Origin: Chitinophaga sp. S165
GTDB taxonomy: Bacteria; Bacteroidota; Bacteroidia; Chitinophagales; Chitinophagaceae
Assembly: GCF_003182155.1 (NCBI RefSeq)
Contig: NZ_QGTG01000012.1
Span: forward strand, 1-64,000
Length of the DNA stretch: 64,000 nt
Direction of reading: 5' to 3'
Position numbers and translations under genes: made by a program. The notes under the pieces were generated by a model, which ran no database searches, was not told where the DNA came from, and saw only the letters and a list, made by a program, of their open reading frames with translations. Positions 29,501-37,204 of the stretch are shown one piece after another. Within the stretch, counting starts at the first letter, position 1. Each line of letters starts with the position of its first letter.

Positions 29501-32393
29501 AAGCTGTCAGCCTGCTGTTTGTTACAGTCAATGTATTCAGATTGCCACCTGCCGGTACGTTTACAGTAAGTGCATTCTCCGACGCCGCAGTTACATTTGC
29601 TTTTATGCCACCAAAGTAAACAGTATTATCAGCCGCAGTAGTATTGAAGTTACCGCCACTAATAGTTAAGGCATCGCCTGCCGCTGCTGTCAGCTTAGAA
29701 ATGTTATGTATAACTGGCCCCGAATATAAGCCGCTGTATGTGGCTGACCCATTCGGAGAAGCAACTGCTACCGGCCATATGCCAGGGGCATTGGTTACAT
29801 CCCCTACCACTGCATTGATAACCGTATCTGATTCAACAGTAAAAGATTGTGCAGGCACACCGCCGATTGTCACGGTACTACTATCCCTGAAGTTGGCTCC
29901 TACTATTTTAATTGTTGAACCTTTAGTTCCATAAGAGGGTCTCAGCGCTACGACCTGTGTTCCCGTGGAATATACAAACCCGCTCAGCGAGACATAGCCG
30001 TAATATCCATATACTGTTATAACGCCTGATTGCGTTTTTGGCACCACAGCCCTGATCAGAGACGGAGAGATAACGGTGAAGGAAGTAGCTTCAACACCAC
30101 CAATGAATACGTTTGTTACGTCGGCAAAGTTGATACCGTAGATGGAGATAACCTTGCCACTATCAGCGGCGACAGGCGAGAAGGAGGTAATAGCACTTGG
30201 TGTGTTAAAGGTAAAACCTCCCAGGGTATCCGTTCCATAAGGCGTTGTTACGCTAACGGCGCCACTGGCATTATCTCCCACGTTAGCATCGATGATATAG
30301 TTTGAACGTACGCTAAATCCGTCTACCGGTTTTCCACCTATCGTTACGGCCGTAGCTCCTGTAAACTCCTTTCCGTAAATTATGACGGCGGTACGTCTGC
30401 CACCTGAAGTAGGCGTAAATGACTGAACATCGGGAGGCCCGTCATAAACAAATCCTGGTATAGTAGCAGATCCCGAGGGATTTCCCACCACGATATTCCC
30501 ATTAGACCCTGCGCCCACTACAACGGAAATGCTGGTAGCTGAATTAATGGTATAAGAAGCCGCTGCTTCGCCGCCTATTGTTATTGAATTGACATTTTTT
30601 AAACTGTATCCACGTATCTCTATCACATCGCCAGTCTTAGCCACCATAGGCGTTACACTGGTTACAACCGGATTTGGTATATAAGTGAACCCGCTCAGTG
30701 TAGCCACGCCTGCAGGCGTCGTAATCGTAATATTTCCTGAATTACCATTTTTCACATAGGCGACTATAGAATCATTGCTGATCAAACGGAATGAATCTGC
30801 CGGTACCCCACCGAAACTTACATTTGAAGCCCCATTCAGGTCAATACCTTTGATACTCACCTGCTGTCCGTATCCGGCACTCGCCGGGGTGAAAGCATCT
30901 ATAAATGGCAATCCGCAATCATTCCTTGAAAAGCACAGCGATGTCATGCTTGCCATCACATCCAGCTTGCCATCCATATTCATATCTACCATCCTCAGAT
31001 CCTCTGCTCTGACACCAGCTTTCGACTGATTCGCAGGTGAAAAAGCGATCGTACCGGCAACACTTGCATTCTGTAAAGTGACGAAACCATCAATATTAGC
31101 AATAACCAGGTCAGGCAGCCCCTCTCCTGTCAGATCACCAATACTGACACAGCCGGCATTGCTGATACCTGTAATATCCAATCTTTCGTTAAAGGATATA
31201 TTACCTGGTACAGAAGTATTTTTCAATACGGTCACTGCGCCTTCGGAAGCACTGGACACTACGATGTCAGGGGTATTATCACCATTCAGATCGCCCGCCG
31301 CAATGCGTTCAGGCTTATTTACTACGGTAAACCGGCGGGAAGCGTCGAAGGAAATAACGCCGGCCGCGCTGGTATTACGTAGTACCGATACCGTATTCGA
31401 ATTGGTGTTGCCAGACATGATGTCCTTTAATCCATCCCCATCAATATCTGCTACTGCAACATTGATCGGAGACGTACCTGCATTGAATCCAGCTACGAAT
31501 ACCCATGAAGGCGTTCCCGGCGTACTTGTATTCTTATATACCCGGAGGCTTGTATTACCGGAACCTACGATCAGTTCAGGTAAACCATCTCCATCCAGAT
31601 CTCCCAAAGCCACTTCTCCCGGCGCATCATCACCTGAAGACAGGTTGATATCTGTCGTCGCAAAACTGAGACTTCCGATACCAGAAGAGGTATTCCTATA
31701 TATATTAACGCTGTAGATACTCGGATAACTGACCACCAGGTCGGGCTTTCCATCCCCATCCACATCTCCGGATGCCATTCCTCCGGCAAAACCGGTATAG
31801 ATATTCTCAGATATATTTAAGGACATGCTCACATTGGCTGCTCCCGGCGTACCATTGTTTCTGAGTACAGCAAAATGAGTGGCATTCACAGTACTGATGG
31901 CAGCAGCATCCGATACCCCATCCATATCAAAATCAGCCGTTGCTATCCGCGTTGCCCTGGATGGATAACCGCTCCACATATCGGTTAATGCGAATGAATT
32001 CGTGTAAGTAATGGAGTGGCTATTCAATTTGCCAACCGGGCTGTAGGTGAGGTTAAACGCCTGCCTCGAACTGGCTGATTTCCCGTTTACCATCACGCTT
32101 ACCGGCTCCGCATTAGCCCCCAGCGGCGCAGTCACGGTCAGCATATTAGTAGTCGCAGCTGTTACCGTAGCTTTGGTAACGCCAAAATAAACCTTGTTTT
32201 CAGTCGGTACCGTGCTAAAATTACTCCCCGTAATGGTTACCGAAGTCCCCGGTGGACCAATTACAGGATTGATCTGGGTAATGGCGGGTTGAGCGAAAAC
32301 CGATACTGCACTCAACAGCAATAGGTTAACAATAAACAAGTACTTCCTGACAGTAGACCTGCCAGGCATAGGTAGCGGATACGAACAATTCAT
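23547..32393 (-). CDS. Giant TIG/FG-GAP repeat surface protein, T9SS-exported
   Basis: About 2950 residues from the ATG at 32393, preceded by aaaggggac; this start is preferred over the upstream ATG at 32450, which overlaps a candidate -7 box. Signal peptide ends near VSVFAQ. By my count there are 21 IPT/TIG Ig-like domains (pattern I.SF.P..G..G..V.I.G.NF) and three FG-GAP/VCBS blocks (about nt 31990-30920, 29450-28370 and 27390-26290) with calcium-binding DxDGDGKPDLVV motifs, arranged 1 TIG, block, 6 TIG, block, 4 TIG, block, 10 TIG. The last 80 residues (SLYPNPVTSGNTITIQFP to the end) are a type IX secretion sorting domain. It is likely a cell-surface adhesin or carbohydrate-binding giant. 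No enzyme domain is visible. Confidence 0.9.
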   Translation of the reverse strand: MNCSYPLPMPGRSTVRKYLFIVNLLLLSAVSVFAQPAITQINPVIGPPGTSVTITGSNFSTVPTENKVYFGVTKATVTAATTNMLTVTAPLGANAEPVSVMVNGKSASSRQAFNLTYSPVGKLNSHSITYTNSFALTDMWSGYPSRATRIATADFDMDGVSDAAAISTVNATHFAVLRNNGTPGAANVSMSLNISENIYTGFAGGMASGDVDGDGKPDLVVSYPSIYSVNIYRNTSSGIGSLSFATTDINLSSGDDAPGEVALGDLDGDGLPELIVGSGNTSLRVYKNTSTPGTPSWVFVAGFNAGTSPINVAVADIDGDGLKDIMSGNTNSNTVSVLRNTSAAGVISFDASRRFTVVNKPERIAAGDLNGDNTPDIVVSSASEGAVTVLKNTSVPGNISFNERLDITGISNAGCVSIGDLTGEGLPDLVIANIDGFVTLQNASVAGTIAFSPANQSKAGVRAEDLRMVDMNMDGKLDVMASMTSLCFSRNDCGLPFIDAFTPASAGYGQQVSIKGIDLNGASNVSFGGVPADSFRLISNDSIVAYVKNGNSGNITITTPAGVATLSGFTYIPNPVVTSVTPMVAKTGDVIEIRGYSLKNVNSITIGGEAAASYTINSATSISVVVGAGSNGNIVVGNPSGSATIPGFVYDGPPDVQSFTPTSGGRRTAVIIYGKEFTGATAVTIGGKPVDGFSVRSNYIIDANVGDNASGAVSVTTPYGTDTLGGFTFNTPSAITSFSPVAADSGKVISIYGINFADVTNVFIGGVEATSFTVISPSLIRAVVPKTQSGVITVYGYYGYVSLSGFVYSTGTQVVALRPSYGTKGSTIKIVGANFRDSSTVTIGGVPAQSFTVESDTVINAVVGDVTNAPGIWPVAVASPNGSATYSGLYSGPVIHNISKLTAAAGDALTISGGNFNTTAADNTVYFGGIKANVTAASENALTVNVPAGGNLNTLTVTNSRLTAYSAQQLLPRYEGKDSAFTANSFTRADYVSGPNPGGPALADVDGDGLNDIIEVQNNGLTSVLSVFRNTSKNGAITMAARTDRSMSVNARTLKMGDIDGDGRLDVLAICTSSNFKAVYAFINVSTPGNIQFNGGYMVDNAGSYNDITVGDYDGDGKVDFAVSTNSGAYVAVYRNTSNGSNISFLKHASISTPTSNLQLVSGDFDRDGKTDIAWANNYPAGVYVWRNMSYLGIIRFGDLAIYNTTDGAATSITAADMNDDGKIDLIAGHNNQTISVFRNNSVPGNISFTDRVNVKMNNYVYDVSVADMDGDGKPDLSVASNQIALVKNKTASGGIFEFAPVVELADQGYVRISSGDLDRDGKPDLIGLVTGDFSKMSIFRNNGSREGEPVIKSFAPAKAYAGDTITITGSNFTGVTNVGFGDTAAVAFTVVNDTLIKAVVSTGSNGNVFVTNNVTTVALPGFQLYPQLTSFSPASGRVNDLITITGKGLGAGTATLGATAATVVSSTATSMTVRVGEGYSGYVRVTIGGLTDSLPGFNFIPPVPVINSFTPDTVSTLGQVRIFGRYLINVTGVTFGGVSADSFRAVNRDTLIAYIGQGATGQVGVTTATGSGLSAKQIVCLPPHPIVRSFSPESGSAGSIVTINGLGFNQRTDSNYVYFGAVKADVIAASATTLQVQVPFGATYEPLSVTANGATGYATKPFALTFTGGDLTDSSFTISGSFTTGNNPVRILANDVNGDKNTDLLVVNGGSNFMSVVKNTSKGDSLTAAAPVQVGAYTFDGFLHDMDGDGKKDLFMQTNSDLYAVAWVRNLSADNNVAFGSNTLLSYIGLANYAMTTGDIDGDGHTDFVLSLTNFNTLSTGIYNGNNKRISFVKGATPAIPYRTYDMLLGDLDGDGKPELITAYDGYGMFSVFRNTSNVGASNWADRIDYRITDGGNFNRLKMADLDGDGKQELLIANSKKWLNVFKNNSTPGNISLTETAHFPMSSGTNGEMSVGDLTGDGKPEVALPDPANGKLTVLQNTSTTGSISFAPKIDYSAGTNPIGVAMADINNDGRLDLVVSNNSNKQLSILLNKLAPVTRPVITSFAADTARSGNEVRIFGKHLSGATAVNFGNVPATSFIVSSDTTIDAMVGAGASGKVSVVTPSGADSLGGFVFMQVKINDFTPASAAKGDTVVINGKGFSGITGVYFGGGYAAASYTITSDTRIVAVVGIGVAGAGAVTVTGPWGTDVKTGFTYLEKPTIQSFSPVTAAKGTTVTIRGTKLSGVTGVSFGNVLATSYQIISDFEIRAVVGNGNTGAVKVATANYSAEANGFTFLPAPLVTAFLPAQATTGDRITIYGQNFTNVTSVSLGGVEVAYFNVLNATTIQAYVGNGATGNVVVTTAGGIGQRSGFIYTTPTPNIAGFTPQSGTAGTKVTVTGEYFQFITGAAIGNVPVDSFKVISDNELSFIVPVGKTASVTLYIANGSLSFGQFVYDEPVDTTPVIRSFNPVSGATGDVVEVYGKNFTHVSSVTLGGTPAAGFTIKSDSVITLTVGTGANGAVKVSGTAGVDSLEGFTYIPPVVIDKTPHIYSFNPVSGGTGTVVTLKGKNFGYVSSVTLGGTSAGSFTLESDSVISLVVGNGASGSVKVSGTEGVDSLGGFTYIPPVVIDKTPHIYSFSPVSGGTGTIVKVRGKNFNDISSVTLGGMPVNSFILESDSVISLVVGNGASGAVKVSGTEGVDSLGGFVFIPLPPVIDSTPVVSSFYPATAAVGTTVTIEGKWFLGVTKVSFGGVLASSFSVVSDTKIEAVVGEGNTGNVEVKTVHGTGSLNGFTYIIPPTPVAIKSFSPVSGGLGTSVTINGSGFTGALNVSVGDTAVSSFVIVDDSTIMAIVGAGGTGEVSVMTATDTATLGTFTYIGTPDPGARSAMSLYPNPVTSGNTITIQFPVTDKDAEVTLVDINGNVLRTIKVVAGTGKVNIVLDGLHGGTYRIVWRNGTDKMSRPLMIVE
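24300..25065 (-). repeat. Three tandem 255-bp coding repeats
   Basis: Three consecutive TIG units of 85 codons. The word ccaggctgtc (or ccaggctatc) recurs at 24341, 24596 and 24851, exactly 255 bp apart. The protein units share SSVTLGG, ESDSVISLVVGNGASG and KVSGTEGVDSLGGF almost unchanged, which indicates recent duplication inside the giant gene. Confidence 0.85.
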
Positions 32394-32447
32394 TTTGTCC
32401 CCTTTTTTATTAAAGATGCTTATATGGTATATTTTCCATATTAAATA

Positions 32448-32455
32448 CAAATCTA
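32448..32455 (-). promoter_or_regulatory. Candidate Bacteroidota -7 box for the giant protein gene
   Basis: Reads TAGATTTG on the minus strand, matching TAnnTTTG, 55 nt before the ATG at 32393. No TTTG lies at the expected -33 distance, so this is a partial match only. Confidence 0.4.
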
Positions 32456-32542
32456 AATTAACAAAATTTATAAATCACTTTTCCGGTCGGGATACCTGAA
32501 AATAATCCTGGATTACTGGCATAAGCGTTGATGTAGCTTGGT

Positions 32543-32962
32543 ATGGCCGAAAAAAAAAACATATCTAATCGCCTGCTACTGGTAAAAGCCAAAGAGGCAG
32601 AATCTCTTGGCGATAGTACTAAGGCGCTGGCATTATATCAGCAAGTGGTTAACAATGATCCCCTTGAGGAGATGGCATGGCAACGCCTGATGGTGATATA
32701 TCGGAAACAGCGGGACTATAAAAGCGAATTGAAGATTATCAACCTCGCATTGAAGAGCTACGAGGCACATAATAAAGATGCGCAAAAGCAATGGCTGCTG
32801 AAAAATAAGAAATCGGCCACCCTTTTCAAATCCCTGGCAAAAAGCCTGGGGCTAATGGATAGCAAAGGCATTATTACGAATAATGATCCTATTCTTGACA
32901 AATGGAATTACCGGAAAGAATGGGTAACAGCAAGGTTGAAAAACCGAAACAAGAAAAAGTGA
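32543..32962 (+). CDS. Small TPR-type protein, 139 aa
   Basis: A cytoplasmic, charged protein with a tetratricopeptide-like helical pair at about 15-75 (AKEAESLGDSTKALALYQQ, DPLEEMAWQRLMVIYRKQRD) and a Lys/Asn-rich C-terminus. It is divergent from the giant gene and ends directly against the convergent small basic gene (stop at 32960-32962, next gene's stop at 32963), so transcripts would overlap at their 3' ends. A scaffolding role is possible; no specific function can be assigned. Confidence 0.7.
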   Translation: MAEKKNISNRLLLVKAKEAESLGDSTKALALYQQVVNNDPLEEMAWQRLMVIYRKQRDYKSELKIINLALKSYEAHNKDAQKQWLLKNKKSATLFKSLAKSLGLMDSKGIITNNDPILDKWNYRKEWVTARLKNRNKKK

Positions 32963-33175
32963 TCACTTCCAGCCCTCTTCCATATGCTCATAGCTCTTCT
33001 TATCAACCGTTTTCTTTTTCTTAGAACGAGAGATCCCTTTTTTCTTGCGGGCGTTGATATTATTAACAAGTGAGTTTTTTACACCCAGCCTGTTCCGTTT
33101 GGTAGTCTTTGGCTTTTTAGCCGCCGTTTTCTTACTACGGGGTTTTCTTCGCGTAGTCTTCTTTTTTGCAGCCAT
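32963..33175 (-). CDS. Small Lys/Arg-rich basic protein, 70 aa
   Basis: A 70-residue protein of which almost half is Lys or Arg (AAKKKTTRRKPRSKKTAAKK at the N-terminus), ending SKKSYEHMEEGWK-like (here DKKSYEHMEEGWK). The pattern of a very basic tail followed by ARKKKGISRSKKK and a short conserved end is common in Bacteroidota small proteins and suggests nucleic-acid or nucleoid binding. No fold is visible. Confidence 0.65.
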   Translation of the reverse strand: MAAKKKTTRRKPRSKKTAAKKPKTTKRNRLGVKNSLVNNINARKKKGISRSKKKKTVDKKSYEHMEEGWK

Positions 33176-33241
33176 ATTGTTTTTACCATATCGCTACTAT
33201 AATTGTGCCGCAGGCGCCGTAGTCAGCAGTCGTATGTTGAA

Positions 33242-33271
33242 GAAAAAGGGTCAACCTTTAAAGTTGACCCT
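33242..33271 (-). terminator. Rho-independent terminator, minus strand
   Basis: Perfect 9-bp stem agggtcaac/gttgaccct (33247-33255 with 33263-33271); the A-run at 33242-33246 is the T-tract on the minus strand. It closes the gene ending at 33283. Confidence 0.88.
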
Positions 33272-33282
33272 GGTCTTATTTC

Positions 33283-34995
33283 TTATTTGAAGTCCACCCA
33301 AACAATATAGGCTTTTTTATGCCTCCTCCCTTTTTTCTCAATCATCATCGTCGCCATAGTTTTACTGTCCTCTGAAGTGGTGATCATTTCCAGCTGACAG
33401 AACTTGTTCTCATCTTTAGCTGCCGGTTCTCCGAACAGATAAGCTTTCGTCACCTTCTTACCATCAAAGGTGGCACAAGCCGTATTCGCATTACTTATAG
33501 CTAACGACCTTTTTCTCGTCAAAAAATCATTACGCTCATCTTCTATCTTCACATGACTATCATTGAAGAATACATATTCCCGACCATTCACGAATAAGTA
33601 ATCATAAGAATAAAAAGCAGGCATAACATCGTTAATACCGCCTGCCCTGAAATGCCAGCTGGACCATTTTCTACGGTTGATCAGAAACATATCCAGTGTT
33701 CTTTCCACAGTCTGACGCTTAGCAATCGTAAAACTGCTCAATTCTTTTCCATCCAGGCCCGCGTTCACAATGCCGATATCTCCCATATGAGTGAGCCACA
33801 CCGTTCTGGTGGTAACTGATGCTGACTTACCAGCTTCTCCGGTACCCATTGTCTTAGAGTCATGTTGCATGTATTCAAATAAATAGGTGATGGTTCCGTC
33901 ATCCTGCAATCTAAAGTCCTGTATGAAACCCGTGTATCCTGCCTGTCTTTTCTTTTTGGAAGCAGTGTTTTGTTCTGCATAGGCAGATAGCTGTGGGTGT
34001 TTAATGAGATAATGGTTTTTTACTTCCAGCGTAACAGGGTCAAGTACATTCATTTCCAAAGCGTAGTTCGAATTAGCAAACCCCATAATGCCCTTGTCTT
34101 GATCTTCCTTTTTCGTTTCAAAGGCGTTAAGCATGTATACAAGCCCGTCCTCTTTTCTGTGTTTTAACACCAGCATCGAAACATTATAATCATCTGTATA
34201 ATCCAAAATCTTTGATTCAAAACTTTTATTCCCCTTTTGCAAACGGCCTATAATTACATGGGAACCCTGACCTCCGGTTGCCTTTGTGTTGTAGCCCTGA
34301 CAAGCGATAAACACATACTTATCCTGATTGACGTAAATGTCCGGAAATACCAGGTATCTGTAAGTACCTCCTGGCGATTTAAAAAGGGCGCGGCTAATCA
34401 CCTTATGGTCCGGTGCAAAATGGATAAGCTCAATGTGCTCTTTCTCTTTAGCAGAAGATTCAACATTACAAACGCCTATTGCATAATATTCTGAAGCTGG
34501 ATCTTTCCTTACGATAAATTGGGCACTTTGAAAATTACCGTAACCTCTGTCACGCGTCTCGCTCACTGGTATCTGATGATTTTTCGCCAGCTCTTCCTCC
34601 CGCAACAGCTTTCCCGTTTTTCCATCAAATATTAAGCGGTAAAGCGTAGGACGTCTTTCGATCAGTTGCTCTAAAAAGACTACTGCGTTGCCATTCACCT
34701 CAAAAAGTGCCTTCAGGTCGGCATCTTTCATTTTCTTGGGTTTCCATGAACCGATACGGTTATTCACAACTCCTGCTGACTGATGTTGCTGATCATAAAC
34801 AGTTACATTAACTCCTTTAGACCTGGTAAACTGGAAAAACAATGTATTTCCATTCTTCATGAGCAATAACCGGCTTGCGCCCATTTCGGGTTCTTTAAAC
34901 GCGTTACTTTTCGTATATGCCGGCGCTTCCGTTTGCTGGGCTATTGCTGTGTGCAACCCAAAGCACAGGCAAACAAGTAAGATTGTCCTCTTCAT
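33283..34995 (-). CDS. Secreted protein of unknown function, 570 aa
   Basis: Not recognised. From the ATG at 34995 the protein starts with a clean signal peptide (MKRTILLVCLCFGLHTAIAQ); the frame is open further to 35043, but the extra 16 residues would precede the signal. The mature protein is rich in beta-strand-like segments with Tyr/Lys and no cysteines of note, compatible with a beta-propeller-like periplasmic or outer-membrane protein. A TACTTTTG (TAnnTTTG) box at 35019-35026 on the minus strand supports the later start. It is a single gene with its own terminator. Confidence 0.8.
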   Translation of the reverse strand: MKRTILLVCLCFGLHTAIAQQTEAPAYTKSNAFKEPEMGASRLLLMKNGNTLFFQFTRSKGVNVTVYDQQHQSAGVVNNRIGSWKPKKMKDADLKALFEVNGNAVVFLEQLIERRPTLYRLIFDGKTGKLLREEELAKNHQIPVSETRDRGYGNFQSAQFIVRKDPASEYYAIGVCNVESSAKEKEHIELIHFAPDHKVISRALFKSPGGTYRYLVFPDIYVNQDKYVFIACQGYNTKATGGQGSHVIIGRLQKGNKSFESKILDYTDDYNVSMLVLKHRKEDGLVYMLNAFETKKEDQDKGIMGFANSNYALEMNVLDPVTLEVKNHYLIKHPQLSAYAEQNTASKKKRQAGYTGFIQDFRLQDDGTITYLFEYMQHDSKTMGTGEAGKSASVTTRTVWLTHMGDIGIVNAGLDGKELSSFTIAKRQTVERTLDMFLINRRKWSSWHFRAGGINDVMPAFYSYDYLFVNGREYVFFNDSHVKIEDERNDFLTRKRSLAISNANTACATFDGKKVTKAYLFGEPAAKDENKFCQLEMITTSEDSKTMATMMIEKKGRRHKKAYIVWVDFK

Positions 34996-35146
34996 AGGTA
35001 TGTAGATAATTTCGCGCGCAAAAGTAAGTGAAAGACCGAACAAACCATGACAATTATTAATAATATCTCAGGGAGTAATAAAACGGGTACTCAGCCTGGG
35101 CCAAACGCCAGGCATAACAAACCTCCAAAGATGGAATCAGGGATCT

Positions 35147-36757
35147 TTAATGATGATTGCTATTGATAAATTTGATCTCCATAATTTTCTGCTCGAAATC
35201 ATTTGCCGGAACCAGGGCGCGCGACTTGATCCGTGTCTTATAAGTATAAACAGTGCTCACACTATAGTCTAATATCTTGGCTATAGCCTCATGCTCATTT
35301 ATTCCCAGGCGCATCAAAGCAAATATCCGGAGCGTGGCATTCAGTGTTTCATCGGATTTGGGCCAGATCTGATCTTCCTTTTTAAGCATTTCATTAAACG
35401 AGGTGATAAAGTTGGGGAACATCGTTAAAAAAACAGTATCGAGCATATTGTATAAATGCTCCTTTTCTTCTTCGATATGTACTTTGTTCAGAAACTGATT
35501 GACGTCTTTATATTTCCCCAGCTTGATATCATGCAGGGTTTGATGTTTAATTTTATCTATGGTCTCTATATATGATGAACAGGTTTTAAAGAACAGTCCT
35601 ATCAGCTCCTCTTTTATCCTGGAAGATTCCCATAGCTTCTCATTGACTCCTTCCAGTTCGTTGTTCTTTTCCTTTATTAACTGTTCATTGGCTTTGATAA
35701 GTAATATTTGTCTACGGTAAACAACCAGCAAAAAAAACAGAACGATGGCGACAATGAAAAAGATCAGCAGACCAATGAGCAGCTTATCTTTTTCATGTTG
35801 CTTCTGATCGATCACTTTACCCGCAACCAGGGGTAACATCGATTCGATCTGAACAGCACGATTTCTGGCGCCATAAAATTTAGCGTTGCGGGAAGCCTCC
35901 TGCAAACAAACATAGGCGTCGTTAATCTTATCCAGCTTGAACAACTCCTGTCCGAGTAAAAATATGGCCAATGTTTCTTTGGTGGATGAGCGGATGTCGT
36001 TTATCGCGGCAAGCGCCAGGAAAAGTATCCGGTCCTTACCCGTATAGGCAAAGCTGATCCTTGTCGCAACCATCGCTATCCCATGTTCGGGCAGGTTGCG
36101 TTGTATAATAACATTAAAGAAGAAGTCGGGCGTTAATTCTTTGTGTTTTAAAGAGTCCGGTCGAAAGGCCAGGTTAATGGTCTGCTCAAAATCGTTAGAG
36201 GGAGTGACGATTTCTGCCTTCTTAAAAGCCTCCTCCGATTGCCTGCGGTAGTCACGCGAAAAATAGGCGTCATTGTCGTATTCTGCAATACCGGCATTCA
36301 GCCGGGCCTGCAAGACAAAATAATCCGTTTTCAGGACTTTTGTCAACCCACTGGTATCAATTTCTCCTGTAACGTCAAAAGCCTCCTTATAAAATCCTGA
36401 ATTCAGTAAAATGCTCCCGAGCATCATTTTGCTCCGGATCAGGTGATCATTTTTATTAAACTTTCCTGCAACCCTGATCATCTGTTTGATATAAACAAAC
36501 GCGGAATCAAATTTGAAGGAACGGTATTCCTCAAAGATCTTTGAGTAAAGATCGAACTGCGTATCAAAATTTAAACTATCCGTATGAAGCAACTGGGATC
36601 TTAACTGGTTTATCCGCTTTTGTTTATTCTGATCATATGAATGCGCCCTGGCAAGCTCCGATTTAAGGACTGTTACCAGACTGTCAGATTTACCGTTTTG
36701 AGAATATCCATTAAACCATAAAAACAAAAAGAATGATACAAATAGTATTTTATTCAT
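35147..36757 (-). CDS. DUF6377/SusR-like membrane-bound transcriptional regulator
   Basis: A 536-residue protein: signal sequence, periplasmic TPR-like helices (about 25-310), one membrane helix at about 325-347 (LLIGLLIFFIVAIVLFFLL), a cytoplasmic coiled coil (IKANEQLIKEKNNELEGVN) and a C-terminal helix-turn-helix (INEHEAIAKILDYSVSTVY). This is the arrangement of the DUF6377 regulators that control SusC/SusD operons. The gene is divergent from the SusC gene at 37205, with 447 nt between, so it probably senses a glycan breakdown product in the periplasm and regulates that pair. Confidence 0.85.
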   Translation of the reverse strand: MNKILFVSFFLFLWFNGYSQNGKSDSLVTVLKSELARAHSYDQNKQKRINQLRSQLLHTDSLNFDTQFDLYSKIFEEYRSFKFDSAFVYIKQMIRVAGKFNKNDHLIRSKMMLGSILLNSGFYKEAFDVTGEIDTSGLTKVLKTDYFVLQARLNAGIAEYDNDAYFSRDYRRQSEEAFKKAEIVTPSNDFEQTINLAFRPDSLKHKELTPDFFFNVIIQRNLPEHGIAMVATRISFAYTGKDRILFLALAAINDIRSSTKETLAIFLLGQELFKLDKINDAYVCLQEASRNAKFYGARNRAVQIESMLPLVAGKVIDQKQHEKDKLLIGLLIFFIVAIVLFFLLVVYRRQILLIKANEQLIKEKNNELEGVNEKLWESSRIKEELIGLFFKTCSSYIETIDKIKHQTLHDIKLGKYKDVNQFLNKVHIEEEKEHLYNMLDTVFLTMFPNFITSFNEMLKKEDQIWPKSDETLNATLRIFALMRLGINEHEAIAKILDYSVSTVYTYKTRIKSRALVPANDFEQKIMEIKFINSNHH

Positions 36758-37204
36758 ATAGATCTGAGACCTAATTTAAGTAGTGCGTAATTTCCCGCCC
36801 CTGTATAGCGGTTGTCCCTAACAAATTCTTCCGTCCGAAAATTAGTTAACCTGTTTTAAAAATACATCATCGGTCACCTATTAAATTGGTACGAAACTCC
36901 TGAAATCTGTTACCAAAATCCCTTTTTTCTTCAAAAAATCGACCATTAAACTGATCAAACCCTGTCAGATAAGCCTAGATTTTTCCATGCAGCAATTCTA
37001 TCAATTTATTGATTATCAGATAAATATCTTTTGAATAATCTAGATTTTTCTATTCCAACACTCCGCTCCGGCATCAGACGCCCGATTAGTGATTTAATTT
37101 GACCCGTCAATTTAAACGCCTAGACCGGCGTTTGTCCACGAACATCAGCTGCAGCGATGAACGATGAAAATGTCCGCGTTTATGAACAAATTAAGCAGTC
37201 CGTT
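36758..37204. other. Divergent regulatory region between regulator and second SusC
   Basis: A non-coding stretch of 447 bases holding, in order, an AT-rich part, the direct repeats and palindrome at 36975-37050, and a 7-bp hairpin (aaacgcc 37114-37120 with ggcgttt 37127-37133) in the probable 5' leader of the SusC mRNA. No clear TAnnTTTG box was found. Confidence 0.55.
36975..37050. promoter_or_regulatory. Candidate operator: direct repeats around a palindrome
   Basis: The 11-mer ctagatttttc occurs at 36975-36985 and 37040-37050. Between them lies the perfect palindrome atcaat-tt-attgat at 37000-37013. The site sits between the DUF6377 regulator and the SusC gene it probably controls. Confidence 0.5.

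Noticed and set aside
23547..32393. Many long plus-strand frames inside the giant protein gene
   Set aside because: They are antisense shadows of repetitive Gly/Thr/Val-rich coding sequence.
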